A stretch of 64,000 bases of DNA. Origin: Saccharopolyspora endophytica (lineage in GTDB: Bacteria > Actinomycetota > Actinomycetes > Mycobacteriales > Pseudonocardiaceae). A program made the position numbers and the translations under genes. Shown here in pieces: positions 8,763 to 16,682 of the stretch. The stretch spans positions 1-64,000 of the forward strand of contig NZ_JAGPXE010000012.1 in the NCBI RefSeq assembly GCF_018070075.1, written 5' to 3'. Position 1 is the first letter of the stretch, and each line of letters begins with the position of its first letter. The notes under the pieces are model-generated. The model saw only the letters and a list, made by a program, of their open reading frames with translations. It was not told the DNA's origin and did no database searches.

Positions 8763-8769
8763 CGCTGTG

Positions 8770-9702
8770 TCACCTCTGTGCTGCGTCCGGGTTGACCAAT
8801 ACCAAACCAGCATCCCACAGGTCACTGGTGATCAACCGCACCTGCTCCTCGGTGGCGGCCGGGAGCGGCAGCCTCGGCTGCCCCGTCTCGTAGCCGCACA
8901 GCCGCAGAGCGGTCTTGGCGAAGATGACGCCACCGACGAAGTTCATCGACCGGTAGACCGGGAGGAGTCCCTTGTGGACTTCCAGAGCGCTTGCGACATC
9001 ACCGGATTCGTAGGCGTCGAGCATCTTGCGGAGCCGGTCGCCGACCACGTGGCCGATCACGCTGACGAAGCCGACCGCGCCCACCGACAGCCACGGCAGG
9101 TTCAGCGGGTCCTCGCCGGAGTAGTAGGCCAGGCCCGCGTCGTTCATCGCCTCGCTGCCCGCCCACAGGTCGTGCTTGGAGTCCTTGACCGCGACGATCT
9201 GCGGGTGCTCGGCCAGCCGCTTGAGGGTGTCGACCTGGATCGGCACCACGCTGCGGGGCGGGATGTCGTAGAGCATCACCGGCAGGTCGGTGGCGTCGGC
9301 GACGGTCCAGAAGTGCTGGTAGAGGCCTTCCTGCGGCGGCCGGGAGTAGTAGGGGGTCACGACCAGCAGGCCGTGCGCACCGGCCTTCTCGGCGGAGCGC
9401 GCCAGCTCCACGGAGTGCTCGGTGTTGTTCGTGCCGGCACCGGCGACGACGGTCGCCCGGTCGCCCACGGCCTCGACCACCGAGCGCAGGAGCTGTTCCT
9501 TCTCCCGGTCGGTGGTGGTGGGGCTCTCACCGGTGGTGCCGTTGACGACCAACCCGTCGTTGCCGACGTTGTCGACCAGGTAAGCGGCGAGCTCCTGCGC
9601 CACTTTGAGGTCGACCTTTCCGTCTTCGTCGAACGGCGTGACCATGGCGGTCAGGACGCGGCCGAACGGGCGGCCCGGAATGGCGGTGGGGCAGTCGGTC
9701 AT
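8770..9702 (-). CDS. dapA: 4-hydroxy-tetrahydrodipicolinate synthase
   Basis: A 310-residue TIM-barrel lyase that condenses pyruvate with aspartate semialdehyde, the committed step to lysine and diaminopimelate. The Schiff-base lysine is K173 in VAVKDSK, the catalytic tyrosine is Y145 in VMLYDIPP, and GTTGES (about 55-60) binds pyruvate. Start and length match the family. First gene of a two-gene unit with rnj. The next enzyme of the pathway, dapB, lies at 24199-24942 rather than adjacent. Confidence 0.97.
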   Translation of the reverse strand: MTDCPTAIPGRPFGRVLTAMVTPFDEDGKVDLKVAQELAAYLVDNVGNDGLVVNGTTGESPTTTDREKEQLLRSVVEAVGDRATVVAGAGTNNTEHSVELARSAEKAGAHGLLVVTPYYSRPPQEGLYQHFWTVADATDLPVMLYDIPPRSVVPIQVDTLKRLAEHPQIVAVKDSKHDLWAGSEAMNDAGLAYYSGEDPLNLPWLSVGAVGFVSVIGHVVGDRLRKMLDAYESGDVASALEVHKGLLPVYRSMNFVGGVIFAKTALRLCGYETGQPRLPLPAATEEQVRLITSDLWDAGLVLVNPDAAQR

Positions 9703-9760
9703 GGTCCTGACGCTACCTGGTCAGGGACCCGCTGAAGACAGCCGGACCGAGCTGAACCGA

Positions 9761-9788
9761 GCCCGCCGGAAAGGCGTTTCCGACGGGC
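9761..9788 (-). terminator. Terminator of the TIGR03085 gene
   Basis: 12-base arms (9761-9772 and 9777-9788) with one G-T/C-A position and a GGCG tetraloop, 50 bases past the stop of the gene ending at 9839 on the minus strand and upstream of dapA. Confidence 0.6.
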
Positions 9789-9838
9789 GCGAAAGGCCGT
9801 GTTTCTTTCGGTCCAGCGGTGCTCTGACGAGCAGTTTT

Positions 9839-10465
9839 TCAGAATGAGCGGCGCAGGTCCTGCATGGCCATGATGTCGGCCTCGTTGCCCTCGTAGGTGA
9901 CCTTGGTTTCACGCCGGCCGAACGCCTGCAGGAGCAGCTCGCTGGGCTCGCCGACGATGCGCACCGTGCGCGGGCCGCGCTTGGCCGGGATCTCGGTGCC
10001 GTCGGTGCGGCGCAGCACCACGCCCACCGGGCTGCGGCCGTAGAACATCCGCGCGACCCGGCCCAGCGACTTCCACAGGGCCTCGTCGCGGGTCTCGTCG
10101 GACGGGCGCGGCTGCCAGTTCGGCTGCGCGCGGCGCACGTCCTCGTGGTGCACGAAGAACTCGGCGGCGTTGACCGTCTCGTCGACCCCGCCGATGCTCA
10201 TCGGGTTCCACTTGGGCGGCCCCTGACGCACCTGGTCGACCAGCTCCGACCAGGCCAGCTCGCGCAGCTCCTGCTCGGCGCGCTCACCGCGCTCGGCCAG
10301 CGCCTTGATCAACCGGCCCGCCAGCGCGTCCGGACGGCGTTCGCGCACGACCAGGTGCACCGCGAGGTCCCTGGTCGTCCACCCCTCGCACAGCGTCGGC
10401 GCGTCCGGGCCGACTTGCTCGAACAGCTCGCACAACAGCTGGCGTTCTTCGCTGGCGACACCCAT
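9839..10465 (-). CDS. TIGR03085 family protein (mycothiol maleylpyruvate isomerase-like fold)
   Basis: A 208-residue protein of the actinobacterial TIGR03085 group, a DinB/maleylpyruvate isomerase-like helical bundle. The opening 'ERQLLCELFEQVGPDAPTLCEGW-TTRDLAVHLVVRERRPDA' pattern and the later 'NAAEFFVHHEDVRRAQ' segment supply the histidines that usually hold a metal in this fold. The reaction is unknown; relatives use mycothiol as cofactor. The ATG at 10465 is the family-consistent start. It is encoded between thyX and dapA on the same strand, separated from both by hairpins. Confidence 0.85.
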   Translation of the reverse strand: MGVASEERQLLCELFEQVGPDAPTLCEGWTTRDLAVHLVVRERRPDALAGRLIKALAERGERAEQELRELAWSELVDQVRQGPPKWNPMSIGGVDETVNAAEFFVHHEDVRRAQPNWQPRPSDETRDEALWKSLGRVARMFYGRSPVGVVLRRTDGTEIPAKRGPRTVRIVGEPSELLLQAFGRRETKVTYEGNEADIMAMQDLRRSF

Positions 10466-10524
10466 GGCGCCCACTCTAAACGCCGATCTTCCCGAGCGTC
10501 GGACGTGTCCGCGATCGAGACGAA

Positions 10525-10556
10525 AACGGCACCCGCGGTGTCCCACGGGTGCCGTT
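10525..10556 (-). terminator. Terminator of thyX
   Basis: A perfect 11-bp stem (10525-10535 and 10546-10556) with a 10-base loop; on the minus strand it is followed by TTTTCG. It lies 30 bases past the thyX stop. Confidence 0.8.
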
Positions 10557-10585
10557 CCGCAACAGACCTGAGCCGATTCCGGCCG

Positions 10586-11338
10586 TCAGCCCTCGGTGAC
10601 GAAGGGGCTGGAGGCGACCTCCGTGCCGTCCTTCAACGTGGTGATCTCGAAGTCGCTGAAGACGTTCGGGACGGCCTTCTGCAGCTGCTTCAGGCACTCC
10701 ACGGCCAGGCCGCGGATCTCCACGTCGGCGTGCTCGGAGGCGCGCATCGCGATGAAGTGCCGCCAGGCGCGGTAGTTGCCGCTGACCACGATGCGGGTCT
10801 CCGTGGCGTTGGGCAGCACCGAGCGGGCTGCCTGCCGGGCCTGCTTGCGGCGCAGCGTCATCTTCGGCTCGTCGGCGAACTTCTCCTCCAGCGCCGCCAG
10901 CAGGTCGCTGTAGGCCTGCACGCTCGCCTCGGCGGCCTGCACGAACTTCTCGTGCAGCTCCGGGTCCTCAGCAATGACGTCGGGCTCGACCATCGCGGCG
11001 TCCCGCTCGGGGACGTAGCGCTGCGAGAGCTGCGAGTAGGAGAAGTGCCGGTGGCGGATCAGCTCGTGGGTCAACGAGCGGGACATCCCGGTCAGGTAGA
11101 ACGACACCGTCCCGTGCTCCAGCACGGACAGGTGACCCACCTCCAGGATGTGCTTGAGGTATCCGGCGTTGGTGGCGGTCGCCGGGTTCGGCTTGCGCCA
11201 CGACTGGTAGCACGCACGACCGGCGAACTCGGCCAGCGCCTGCCCACCGTCGGCGTCGGTCGACCAGTCCACGTCTTCCGGCGGGAAGAACTCGGTCTTG
11301 CCGATCAGCTGCACTTTCGGCCGCACGATCTCGGTCAC
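10586..11338 (-). CDS. thyX: Flavin-dependent thymidylate synthase ThyX
   Basis: A 250-residue enzyme that makes dTMP from dUMP using FAD and methylene-tetrahydrofolate. The signature [14 protein letters not shown] is at about 95-108, and the C-terminal '[24 protein letters not shown]' dUMP/FAD region is intact. The GTG at 11338 is preferred because it gives the 250 residues usual for actinobacterial ThyX and has a GGGG-containing site upstream; a start at 11377 would add 13 residues. In M. tuberculosis, thyX (Rv2754c) also sits next to dapA and rnj. Confidence 0.96.
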   Translation of the reverse strand: MTEIVRPKVQLIGKTEFFPPEDVDWSTDADGGQALAEFAGRACYQSWRKPNPATATNAGYLKHILEVGHLSVLEHGTVSFYLTGMSRSLTHELIRHRHFSYSQLSQRYVPERDAAMVEPDVIAEDPELHEKFVQAAEASVQAYSDLLAALEEKFADEPKMTLRRKQARQAARSVLPNATETRIVVSGNYRAWRHFIAMRASEHADVEIRGLAVECLKQLQKAVPNVFSDFEITTLKDGTEVASSPFVTEG

Positions 11339-11480
11339 GACGGGCGTGCCCCTTTCCTGCTTCTCACGACTCCCCATGTGTTGCCCGAAAGCCTAACCGG
11401 CCGGCCCGACAAGATCGCCTGACGCCAGTTGACACCATCGGGTGTTTGCATGGCGTCACCGATGCCGCCATAGTGGTGTC

Positions 11481-12086
11481 ATGGACTTGAACCCGTACAT
11501 CGACCAGCTTCGCGAAGACCTCACCTCCGCCGCTGCCGCCGGCGACGACCAGACGCGGCAGACGGCGGCGGTGCTGTCCGGCGCGATCGAGCCGGCCGCA
11601 CGGCTGGCGATCATGAACGCACTGTCCGACCTGGCAGCCGAGGTGACGACGAACCTCGACGGCCAGGTCGTGGACCTCCGACTGGACGGCCGCGACGTCC
11701 GCGTCGTGGTCAGCGGCGGCGGCAGCCCGTCGCACACCGAGGACGAGACCGAACCACCGCCGCCTCCGCCGCCCAGCGGTGACAACGGCGACATCAGCCG
11801 CATCACCCTGCGGCTGGTGGAGGAGATCAAGTCCCAGGCCGAGCAGGCCGCGTCCGCCCAGGGCGTGTCGCTGAACACCTTCGTCGCGCAGGCCGTGCAG
11901 GGAGCGCTGCGCGGAGGCGGACGCGGCGGCCCGTGGGACAGGCCGCGTCGCGGGCACGGCGGACACGGGCACGGCGGACACGGCCACGGGCGTGGTCGCG
12001 GCGGGCCGTGGGACGGGCCCGGCTTCGGCGGCTGGCCCGGTGGCGAAGGCGGCGGCTCCCGCGTTCGCGGCTGGGTGCAGGGCTGA
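11481..12086 (+). CDS. HicB-family protein with His/Gly/Arg-rich tail
   Basis: A 201-residue protein. Residues 1-75 form a helical region (MDLNPYIDQLREDLTSAA...), about 80-110 an acidic/proline linker with seven consecutive prolines, and about 112-145 a ribbon-helix-helix-like HicB segment (ISRITLRLVEEIKSQAEQAA, then VSLNTFVAQAVQGAL). The remainder is a low-complexity tail of HGGHGHGGHGHG and GRGGPWDG repeats. The ATG at 11481 is used; reading from 11442 adds 13 unsupported residues. No HicA-type toxin is adjacent, so a DNA-binding role is more likely than a classical antitoxin. It pairs with the DUF4097 gene 30 bases downstream, an arrangement also known in Streptomyces. Confidence 0.75.
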   Translation: MDLNPYIDQLREDLTSAAAAGDDQTRQTAAVLSGAIEPAARLAIMNALSDLAAEVTTNLDGQVVDLRLDGRDVRVVVSGGGSPSHTEDETEPPPPPPPSGDNGDISRITLRLVEEIKSQAEQAASAQGVSLNTFVAQAVQGALRGGGRGGPWDRPRRGHGGHGHGGHGHGRGRGGPWDGPGFGGWPGGEGGGSRVRGWVQG

Positions 12087-12116
12087 TCCGGTCACATGGC
12101 GGAAGGGCGAGTTGAG

Positions 12117-13085
12117 ATGACCGACAACAACGACGAACCCGACCTCGACCAGGAGTGGTCCGAGGCCGAGGAAGAACTGACGGATCTGCTGCGCAGCCAG
12201 GACTTCGACTCCGCCGCTCCGATCCGCATCGACATCGGCAACAACCGCGGCTCGGTCGTGGTCGAGCTGACCGACACGGCGATGACCCACGTCGAGGTCC
12301 GGCACGACCCGAGCTCGGGTGCGCAGGACTGGCAGAACGGGCTGTCCGGGCTGCTGAGCTGGGTCACCGAGCAGTTCGGCACGCCCGGCGCCCGCGGCGG
12401 GCTCGACCTGGGCAACCTGCCGCGCGAACCGATCATCGAGGCCGTGCGCCGGACGCGCATCGACATGTCCGGCGGCCGGCTGGTCGTGCGGGCCCCGTCG
12501 AACGCACCGCTGCGCGGAGTTCCGCTCGCGGTGCGGGTCACGGCGCCGCTGGGCTCCGAGGTCGGCGTGCAGAGCGGGTCCGCCGAGGTCGCCGTGTCCG
12601 GTTCCGCCGGGAAGGTCAACGTGCAGGCCGGGACGGGCACCGTCTCGATCGAGGAGGCCACCGACCGGGCCACCGTGCGCAGCGGCTCCGGGCACCTCCG
12701 GCTGGGCGCCATGCGCGGCGGCGTGCACGCGCGTTCCGGGCGCGGTGACGTCGAGGTCGGCGCCATCGAGGCGCCGTCCTCGGTCGCCAACGGGTCCGGT
12801 GCCATCTGGCTCGGCGAGGTCTCCGACGACGTGCTGGTGCGCACCGGCAGCGGTGACATCACCCTCGCCGACGCGGTCGACGGGCAGATCGAGCTGATCA
12901 CCGGGTCCGGCGAGCTGCAGGTGTCGATCCACCGGGGCGCGAGCGCCGAGGTCGACCTGACCTCGTCCACCGGTGCCGCGCGCAGCGACCTGGACGTCGC
13001 CGACCAGCGACCAGAAACCGAACCAACCCTGCGCATCTTCGGCAGAACCGGCAGCGGCGACGCAGTCCTCACCACCGCCAGCTGA
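12117..13085 (+). CDS. DUF4097 beta-strand repeat protein
   Basis: A 322-residue protein with an acidic N-terminal stretch and a C-terminal region (about 120-320) of repeated short strands such as 'SGSAEVAVSGSAGKVNVQAGTG', typical of DUF4097 right-handed beta-helix-like folds. No signal peptide or membrane segment is seen. The ATG at 12117 is chosen because GGAAGGG precedes it; the ATG at 12096 has no ribosome site. It is encoded directly after the HicB-like gene, so the two probably form a DNA-binding/sensor pair of unknown function. Confidence 0.8.
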   Translation: MTDNNDEPDLDQEWSEAEEELTDLLRSQDFDSAAPIRIDIGNNRGSVVVELTDTAMTHVEVRHDPSSGAQDWQNGLSGLLSWVTEQFGTPGARGGLDLGNLPREPIIEAVRRTRIDMSGGRLVVRAPSNAPLRGVPLAVRVTAPLGSEVGVQSGSAEVAVSGSAGKVNVQAGTGTVSIEEATDRATVRSGSGHLRLGAMRGGVHARSGRGDVEVGAIEAPSSVANGSGAIWLGEVSDDVLVRTGSGDITLADAVDGQIELITGSGELQVSIHRGASAEVDLTSSTGAARSDLDVADQRPETEPTLRIFGRTGSGDAVLTTAS

Positions 13086-13207
13086 TGAAGAGCGGTTGAG
13101 GAACGGGCCCTCGTGGCGGTACCGGTAGCCGAAGCTGAGACCACACCCGGAACAGCGCCTACGAGCTGTTCATGTGCGGCGAAGCCGCTGTTCCAGGTGT
13201 GGGAGTC

Positions 13208-13333
13208 AGCTCGCACCGCCGCGGGTTCTTCAGCGGCTTCGTGGCGAGCACGCCGCGACGCCGTGTAGTGGACATACATCAGGAGTGGCGCGCGGAATCC
13301 ACGGAGCCGCTCAGGTTCCCCCACCCGCACCGC
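13208..13333. repeat. Dispersed intergenic repeat, copy A
   Basis: This segment shares several blocks with 36578-36685: the start CAGCTCGCACCGCCG, a central CTTCGTGGC, CATCAGGAGTGGCGC, and an identical 33-base block at 13301-13333 (matching 36653-36685). It lies between the DUF4097 stop and the stop of the winged-helix gene, in a 268-bp gap with no gene. One strand is open for about 75 codons, but the codons are only an echo of the repeat, so I do not call a gene. Confidence 0.75.
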
Positions 13334-13353
13334 CAAGCAGAGCAAGCGACCTC

Positions 13354-14577
13354 TCAGGAAAGGCCAAGTTCGGCGTTGAGTGGGCGGATTAGGTCGCCTC
13401 GTTCTCCTACTACTACCTCGTCGAGTCCTAGCCAGGTCGCCATCTCGCGCAGGGTGGCGGCCAGCTCGGGCGCGACGGGCGCGGCGTCGCGACCGGGTTC
13501 CAGGAACGCTCCGGGCACCCGGAGCACGCCCGCGGTCCGGTCGGCCTTGAGGTCGACGCGGGCGACGAGCTCGCCGTCGAGGAGGAAGGGGAAGACGTAG
13601 TAGCCGTACTGCCGCTTGGGCTCCGGCACGTAGATTTCGATGCGGTAGCGGAAGCCGAAGATCCGCTCGGCGCGCGAGCGCTCCCAGATCAGCGGGTCGA
13701 ACGGGCACAGCAGCGCCCGGCCGGCGACCTTGCGGGGAGCGCGGGCTTCGGCGTGGCGGTAGGCGGGCTGACGCCATCCGTGCACCACCACCGGTTCGAG
13801 CACGCCGTCTTCGACGAGCTCCGCGACCGCCTGCTTCGACTGGTCCGGGGCCAGCCGGTAGTAGTCGCGCAGATCGGTCTCGGTGCCGATGCCCAGGGCC
13901 TCGGCGGAGCGCTCCACCAGTGCGCGAACGGCTTCGGCGTCCTCGGGCTCGTGCGCGAGGACTTCGGCGGGCAGCACGCGTTCCGGCAGGTCGTAGAGCC
14001 GCTCGAAACCTCGGCGGGTGCCGGTGGTCAGCTCCCCCATCGCGAACAGCAGCTCGCAGACACGCTTGGTGTCGGTGCGGTTCCACCACGGGCCGCGGCC
14101 TTGCCGCTCACCGCCGCCGAGCTCGCGTTCCAGTCGGCCCGCACCGATCGGGCCGAGTTCCTTGACGGCGTTCAGCACGTCGTTGACCAGCTCGGGGTTC
14201 TGCTCCAGCAGCTCGCGGGAGCGCTTGCGCCAGGCGCCGCCGTACTCGCGCATCCGCCAGCGCAGCAGCGGCCAGTCCTCGACCGGGATCAGCGACGCTT
14301 CGTGCGCCCAGTACTCAACGAGCATGCGGGGCTGCCGGGCGGTGTGCGACCACGCAGCGGTGTCGACCAGCTCCGCCGGGTAGGCGCCGAGCCTGCTGAA
14401 CAGCGGCATGTAGTGGGCGCGCACCGCGACGTTGACCGAGTCCAGCTGCAACAGCTTGGTCCGGGACAGGGCCCGCTGGAGGTGCCGCCGGGTCACCGCG
14501 CCACGCGGTCGCGGGTCGGCGAAGCCTTGCGCCGCCAGAGCCATTCGTCGTGCCGTGTCGTTGCTGATGGTCTGCAC
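13354..14577 (-). CDS. Winged-helix YcaQ/AlkX-family DNA glycosylase-like protein
   Basis: A 407-residue protein of the DUF1006/YcaQ group. Bacterial members unhook interstrand DNA crosslinks (E. coli YcaQ; Streptomyces AlzZ-type resistance enzymes). The 'LQLDSVNVAVRAHYMPLFSRLG' segment near residue 40 is the diagnostic region containing the family's Q-x-[QD] active-site motif, here QLD rather than QxQ. The C-terminal 'LLCPFDPLIWERSRAERIFGFRYRIEIYVP' block is also typical. The GTG at 14577 is the family-consistent start, although its ribosome site is weak. Divergent from the GNAT gene. Whether it is a housekeeping repair enzyme or linked to a metabolite cannot be decided here. Confidence 0.85.
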   Translation of the reverse strand: MQTISNDTARRMALAAQGFADPRPRGAVTRRHLQRALSRTKLLQLDSVNVAVRAHYMPLFSRLGAYPAELVDTAAWSHTARQPRMLVEYWAHEASLIPVEDWPLLRWRMREYGGAWRKRSRELLEQNPELVNDVLNAVKELGPIGAGRLERELGGGERQGRGPWWNRTDTKRVCELLFAMGELTTGTRRGFERLYDLPERVLPAEVLAHEPEDAEAVRALVERSAEALGIGTETDLRDYYRLAPDQSKQAVAELVEDGVLEPVVVHGWRQPAYRHAEARAPRKVAGRALLCPFDPLIWERSRAERIFGFRYRIEIYVPEPKRQYGYYVFPFLLDGELVARVDLKADRTAGVLRVPGAFLEPGRDAAPVAPELAATLREMATWLGLDEVVVGERGDLIRPLNAELGLS

Positions 14578-14655
14578 CCGGGCGATCGTGCCAGCACTCC
14601 CCGACAACGCGGACTGCTGCCGGGTGCTCGGAACCGACACGTTAGGTTGTCGCGC

Positions 14656-15219
14656 ATGGCTGAAGCCGATGTGCGCGAAGCAGTGGCGTCCGACGCCGCC
14701 GAGATCGCACGCATTCAGGTCGAGACGTGGCAGACCGGCTACGCCGAGATCCTCTCCCCCGCCGTGCTGGCCGGACTGGACAGCGCCGAGGTCGAGCAGG
14801 AGTGGCGTGAAGCCGTCACCTCCGGCGCGGCCACCGTGCTGCTCGCGATCGAGGGTCACTGGACAGTGGGTTTCTGCGTCGCAGGCCCCGCCCCGGAGTC
14901 CGAAGTCGCCGCCGCCGACGGCTCCCTGCCCGATGACACGTCGACGACGGTGCTGGTCAGCTCGCTGCTGGTGGAGCCGCGGTGGGGTCGTCGGGGTCAC
15001 GCCGGACGGTTGCTCGGCACGATGGGTCGCCGGTTCGCCGCGCACGGTGCGACGCGTGGCATCGCGTGGGTTCCGGAGTCGGACTCGGCGTCGCTGTCGT
15101 TCTACCGCGCTGCGGGGTGGTCACCGGACGGTACGGTGCGCACGTTGGACGCGGGTGGGCGCCCGCTTCGCGAGATGCGCCTGACCGGTCCGCTGGAATT
15201 CGAGTTCGAGCACCACTGA
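14656..15219 (+). CDS. GNAT-family N-acetyltransferase
   Basis: A 187-residue GNAT protein. The acetyl-CoA binding motif A is seen as LLVEPRWGRRGHAGRLLGTMGRR (strand, then the R-x-x-G-x-A/G loop and helix), and motif B as 'GIAWVPESDSASLSFYRAAGW'. The N-terminal 'REAVASDAAEIARIQVETWQTGYAEIL' is a standard GNAT opening. Substrate is unknown. The ATG at 14656 lies 78 bases from the divergent YcaQ-like gene, so the two share a promoter region. The downstream membrane protein gene follows after 24 bases. Confidence 0.88.
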   Translation: MAEADVREAVASDAAEIARIQVETWQTGYAEILSPAVLAGLDSAEVEQEWREAVTSGAATVLLAIEGHWTVGFCVAGPAPESEVAAADGSLPDDTSTTVLVSSLLVEPRWGRRGHAGRLLGTMGRRFAAHGATRGIAWVPESDSASLSFYRAAGWSPDGTVRTLDAGGRPLREMRLTGPLEFEFEHH

Positions 15220-15243
15220 CGCCTGCCCTCCCGGGAGCCGAAA

Positions 15244-15738
15244 GTGCTGACCATCATCGGGTTGCTGTCCACCACGTTCGGTGTGTCGGTGGCCTCCGCG
15301 CTGCTCCCGCTGATCAGCGTCGAGCTGTTCGCGGTGGGCCTGGTGCTCAAGGAACCCGACATCCCCTGGTGGGTCCTCGCGCTGGTCATCGCCACGGGTC
15401 AGATCGGCGGCAAGCTCCTCCACTACTACGCGGCCAGGGGCAACATCCGCCTTCCCGCGTTCATGCGCAGGGAGAAGAAGGAGAAGCCGGAGACCAAGGG
15501 CCGCTGGAAGACGTGGCTGGACCAGTTCCGCGAGAACTGCCGGACCCGCCCGGTCTGGGCGGGCACAGTCCTGCTGATCAGCGCCGCCGCCAGCCTTCCC
15601 CCGTTCGCGGCGGTGGCCATCATCGCCGGTTGGGCCAAGGTCCCGGTGTCGACGTTCCTGATCACCGGTTTCATCGGCCGCTTCGCCCGCTTCGGAGCCC
15701 TCGCCGCAGCCCCAGCAGCGATGGCCGCCTGGCTCTAA
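15244..15738 (+). CDS. Small VTT/DedA-like integral membrane protein
   Basis: A 164-residue protein with about four hydrophobic segments (near 5-30, 42-60, 102-125 and 130-160) and a basic cytosolic loop RREKKEKPETKGR at about 75-87. The layout, with a re-entrant-like 'ASLPPFAAVAIIAGWAKVP' segment near residue 115, resembles the VTT/DedA (SNARE-associated) and YqaA group, which includes lipid scramblases and flippases. The assignment is by pattern only. GTG start 24 bases after the GNAT gene, probably co-transcribed. Confidence 0.6.
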   Translation: MLTIIGLLSTTFGVSVASALLPLISVELFAVGLVLKEPDIPWWVLALVIATGQIGGKLLHYYAARGNIRLPAFMRREKKEKPETKGRWKTWLDQFRENCRTRPVWAGTVLLISAAASLPPFAAVAIIAGWAKVPVSTFLITGFIGRFARFGALAAAPAAMAAWL

Positions 15739-15768
15739 CCACACGACCCCCGAAACCATGCCCCCAAC

Positions 15769-15994
15769 TTCAGTGGAAACCCGATCCGACTCCGACCGAC
15801 CCCCGGACCCGGACCCCGGCGGAGACGCCACCTCCGATTTCCACTGAAATCAGGGACCCAACTTCAGTGGAAACCCGAGACCCCACTCCCACCGGCCCCG
15901 GACCACAGACCCTGGACCCCGGCGGAGGTCGCCGATTTCCACTGAAGTCAGGGGACCGATCTCAGTGGAAATCCGGGTCTGGACTTCCACTGAA
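15769..15994. repeat. TTCAGTGGAAA inverted/tandem repeat array, cluster 1
   Basis: Six copies of the core TTCAGTGGAAA alternate in orientation: forward at 15769-15779, reverse 15838-15848, forward 15863-15873, reverse 15936-15946, forward 15961-15971 (one change) and reverse 15985-15994. Units repeat with a period of about 95 bp and also share a GGACCCCGGCGGAG segment, so each is an inverted pair inside a tandem repeat. The array fills most of a 372-bp gap between convergent genes; nothing else is seen there. Confidence 0.85.
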
Positions 15995-16110
15995 ACGGGT
16001 CTGGATGCGGGGAGGTTGCTGGGTGGTGGGGTTGCGTTGCTCGTCGAGATGTGGGGACGGCCCCTCGCAGTGGGGTGCGAGGGGGCGTCGTTCACCCGGG
16101 GAGAGCTTCG

Positions 16111-16377
16111 TCAGAAGTTCGGCAGGGCCGGGAGGCCGAGGCGGGCCGGGACGCCCAGGACCGAGTCGATCAGGCCGAAGACCGGGACTCCGACCGGGGC
16201 GAACGTCCACTTGTTGTTGAGGTCGCCGGTGTCGGGTTCGTCGACGACGGCCGGGCCGTCCTGGGCGGTGACGGCAACCGGGGCTTCCGGTGCCGCCAGA
16301 GCCGCCGGTGCTGCGGTGCACAGGGCCGCTCCGACCAGGAGCGAGGCGGTGATGGCGCGGGATGCGGTGTGGTTCAT
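16111..16377 (-). CDS. Small secreted protein of unknown function
   Basis: An 88-residue protein with a clear Sec signal peptide (residues 1-28, ending APAALA) and a mature chain of about 60 residues, Pro/Val-rich, with no cysteines. The C-terminal half 'WTFAPVGVPVFGLIDSVLGVP' is hydrophobic and recalls short surface-active actinobacterial exported proteins. I do not recognise a family. The ATG at 16377 has AAGGG 8 bases upstream. It is last in a run of five minus-strand genes encoding exported or membrane proteins. Confidence 0.7.
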   Translation of the reverse strand: MNHTASRAITASLLVGAALCTAAPAALAAPEAPVAVTAQDGPAVVDEPDTGDLNNKWTFAPVGVPVFGLIDSVLGVPARLGLPALPNF

Positions 16378-16446
16378 GCGGGTTCCCTTCTCTCGGTCGA
16401 CCTGCCGCGCGGTGCGCGGGCCACGCGGCGGGCCCGAACTAGCTGG

Positions 16447-16638
16447 TCAGCCGGCCAGGAGCGCGACGACGGGAGCCAGCAGCTGGGTGGGCAGCTGCAC
16501 GGTCGGGGTCAGCACGGCTCCGAGGTCGACACCCGGCAGGACCCACACCGACTCGGCGTTGGCGACGCCGCCGGTGAGCAGCACGGCGCTCACGGCGATG
16601 GCCACCGAAGCGGCGGCACGGCGGACGGACTTGGACAT
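16447..16638 (-). CDS. Very small secreted peptide
   Basis: A 63-residue protein: signal peptide of about 28 residues (SKSVRRAAASVAIAVSAVLL, then ...GGVANA) and a mature peptide of about 35 residues, 'ESVWVLPGVDLGAVLTPTVQ' onwards, hydrophobic and without cysteines. The start ATG at 16638 is strongly supported by AAGGAGGA 5 bases upstream. It follows the YeeE/YedE transporter gene by 44 bases and is probably in its operon. Its sequence style is like that of the 88-residue neighbour. Function unknown. Confidence 0.7.
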   Translation of the reverse strand: MSKSVRRAAASVAIAVSAVLLTGGVANAESVWVLPGVDLGAVLTPTVQLPTQLLAPVVALLAG

Positions 16639-16682
16639 GGTGTTCCTCCTTTTCCCCACCACCGGCCGCAGCCGGTGGAAGA

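Noticed and set aside
11481..12086. Classical HicAB toxin-antitoxin locus
   Set aside because: No HicA-size gene lies beside it; the neighbour is DUF4097.
12092..14089. Long minus-strand frame of 665 codons
   Set aside because: It is a GC-rich shadow of the DUF4097 and winged-helix genes, and includes the dispersed repeat.
13753..14655. Long plus-strand open frame upstream of the GNAT gene
   Set aside because: It is the antisense of the winged-helix gene; GNAT homology and an ATG begin only at 14656.
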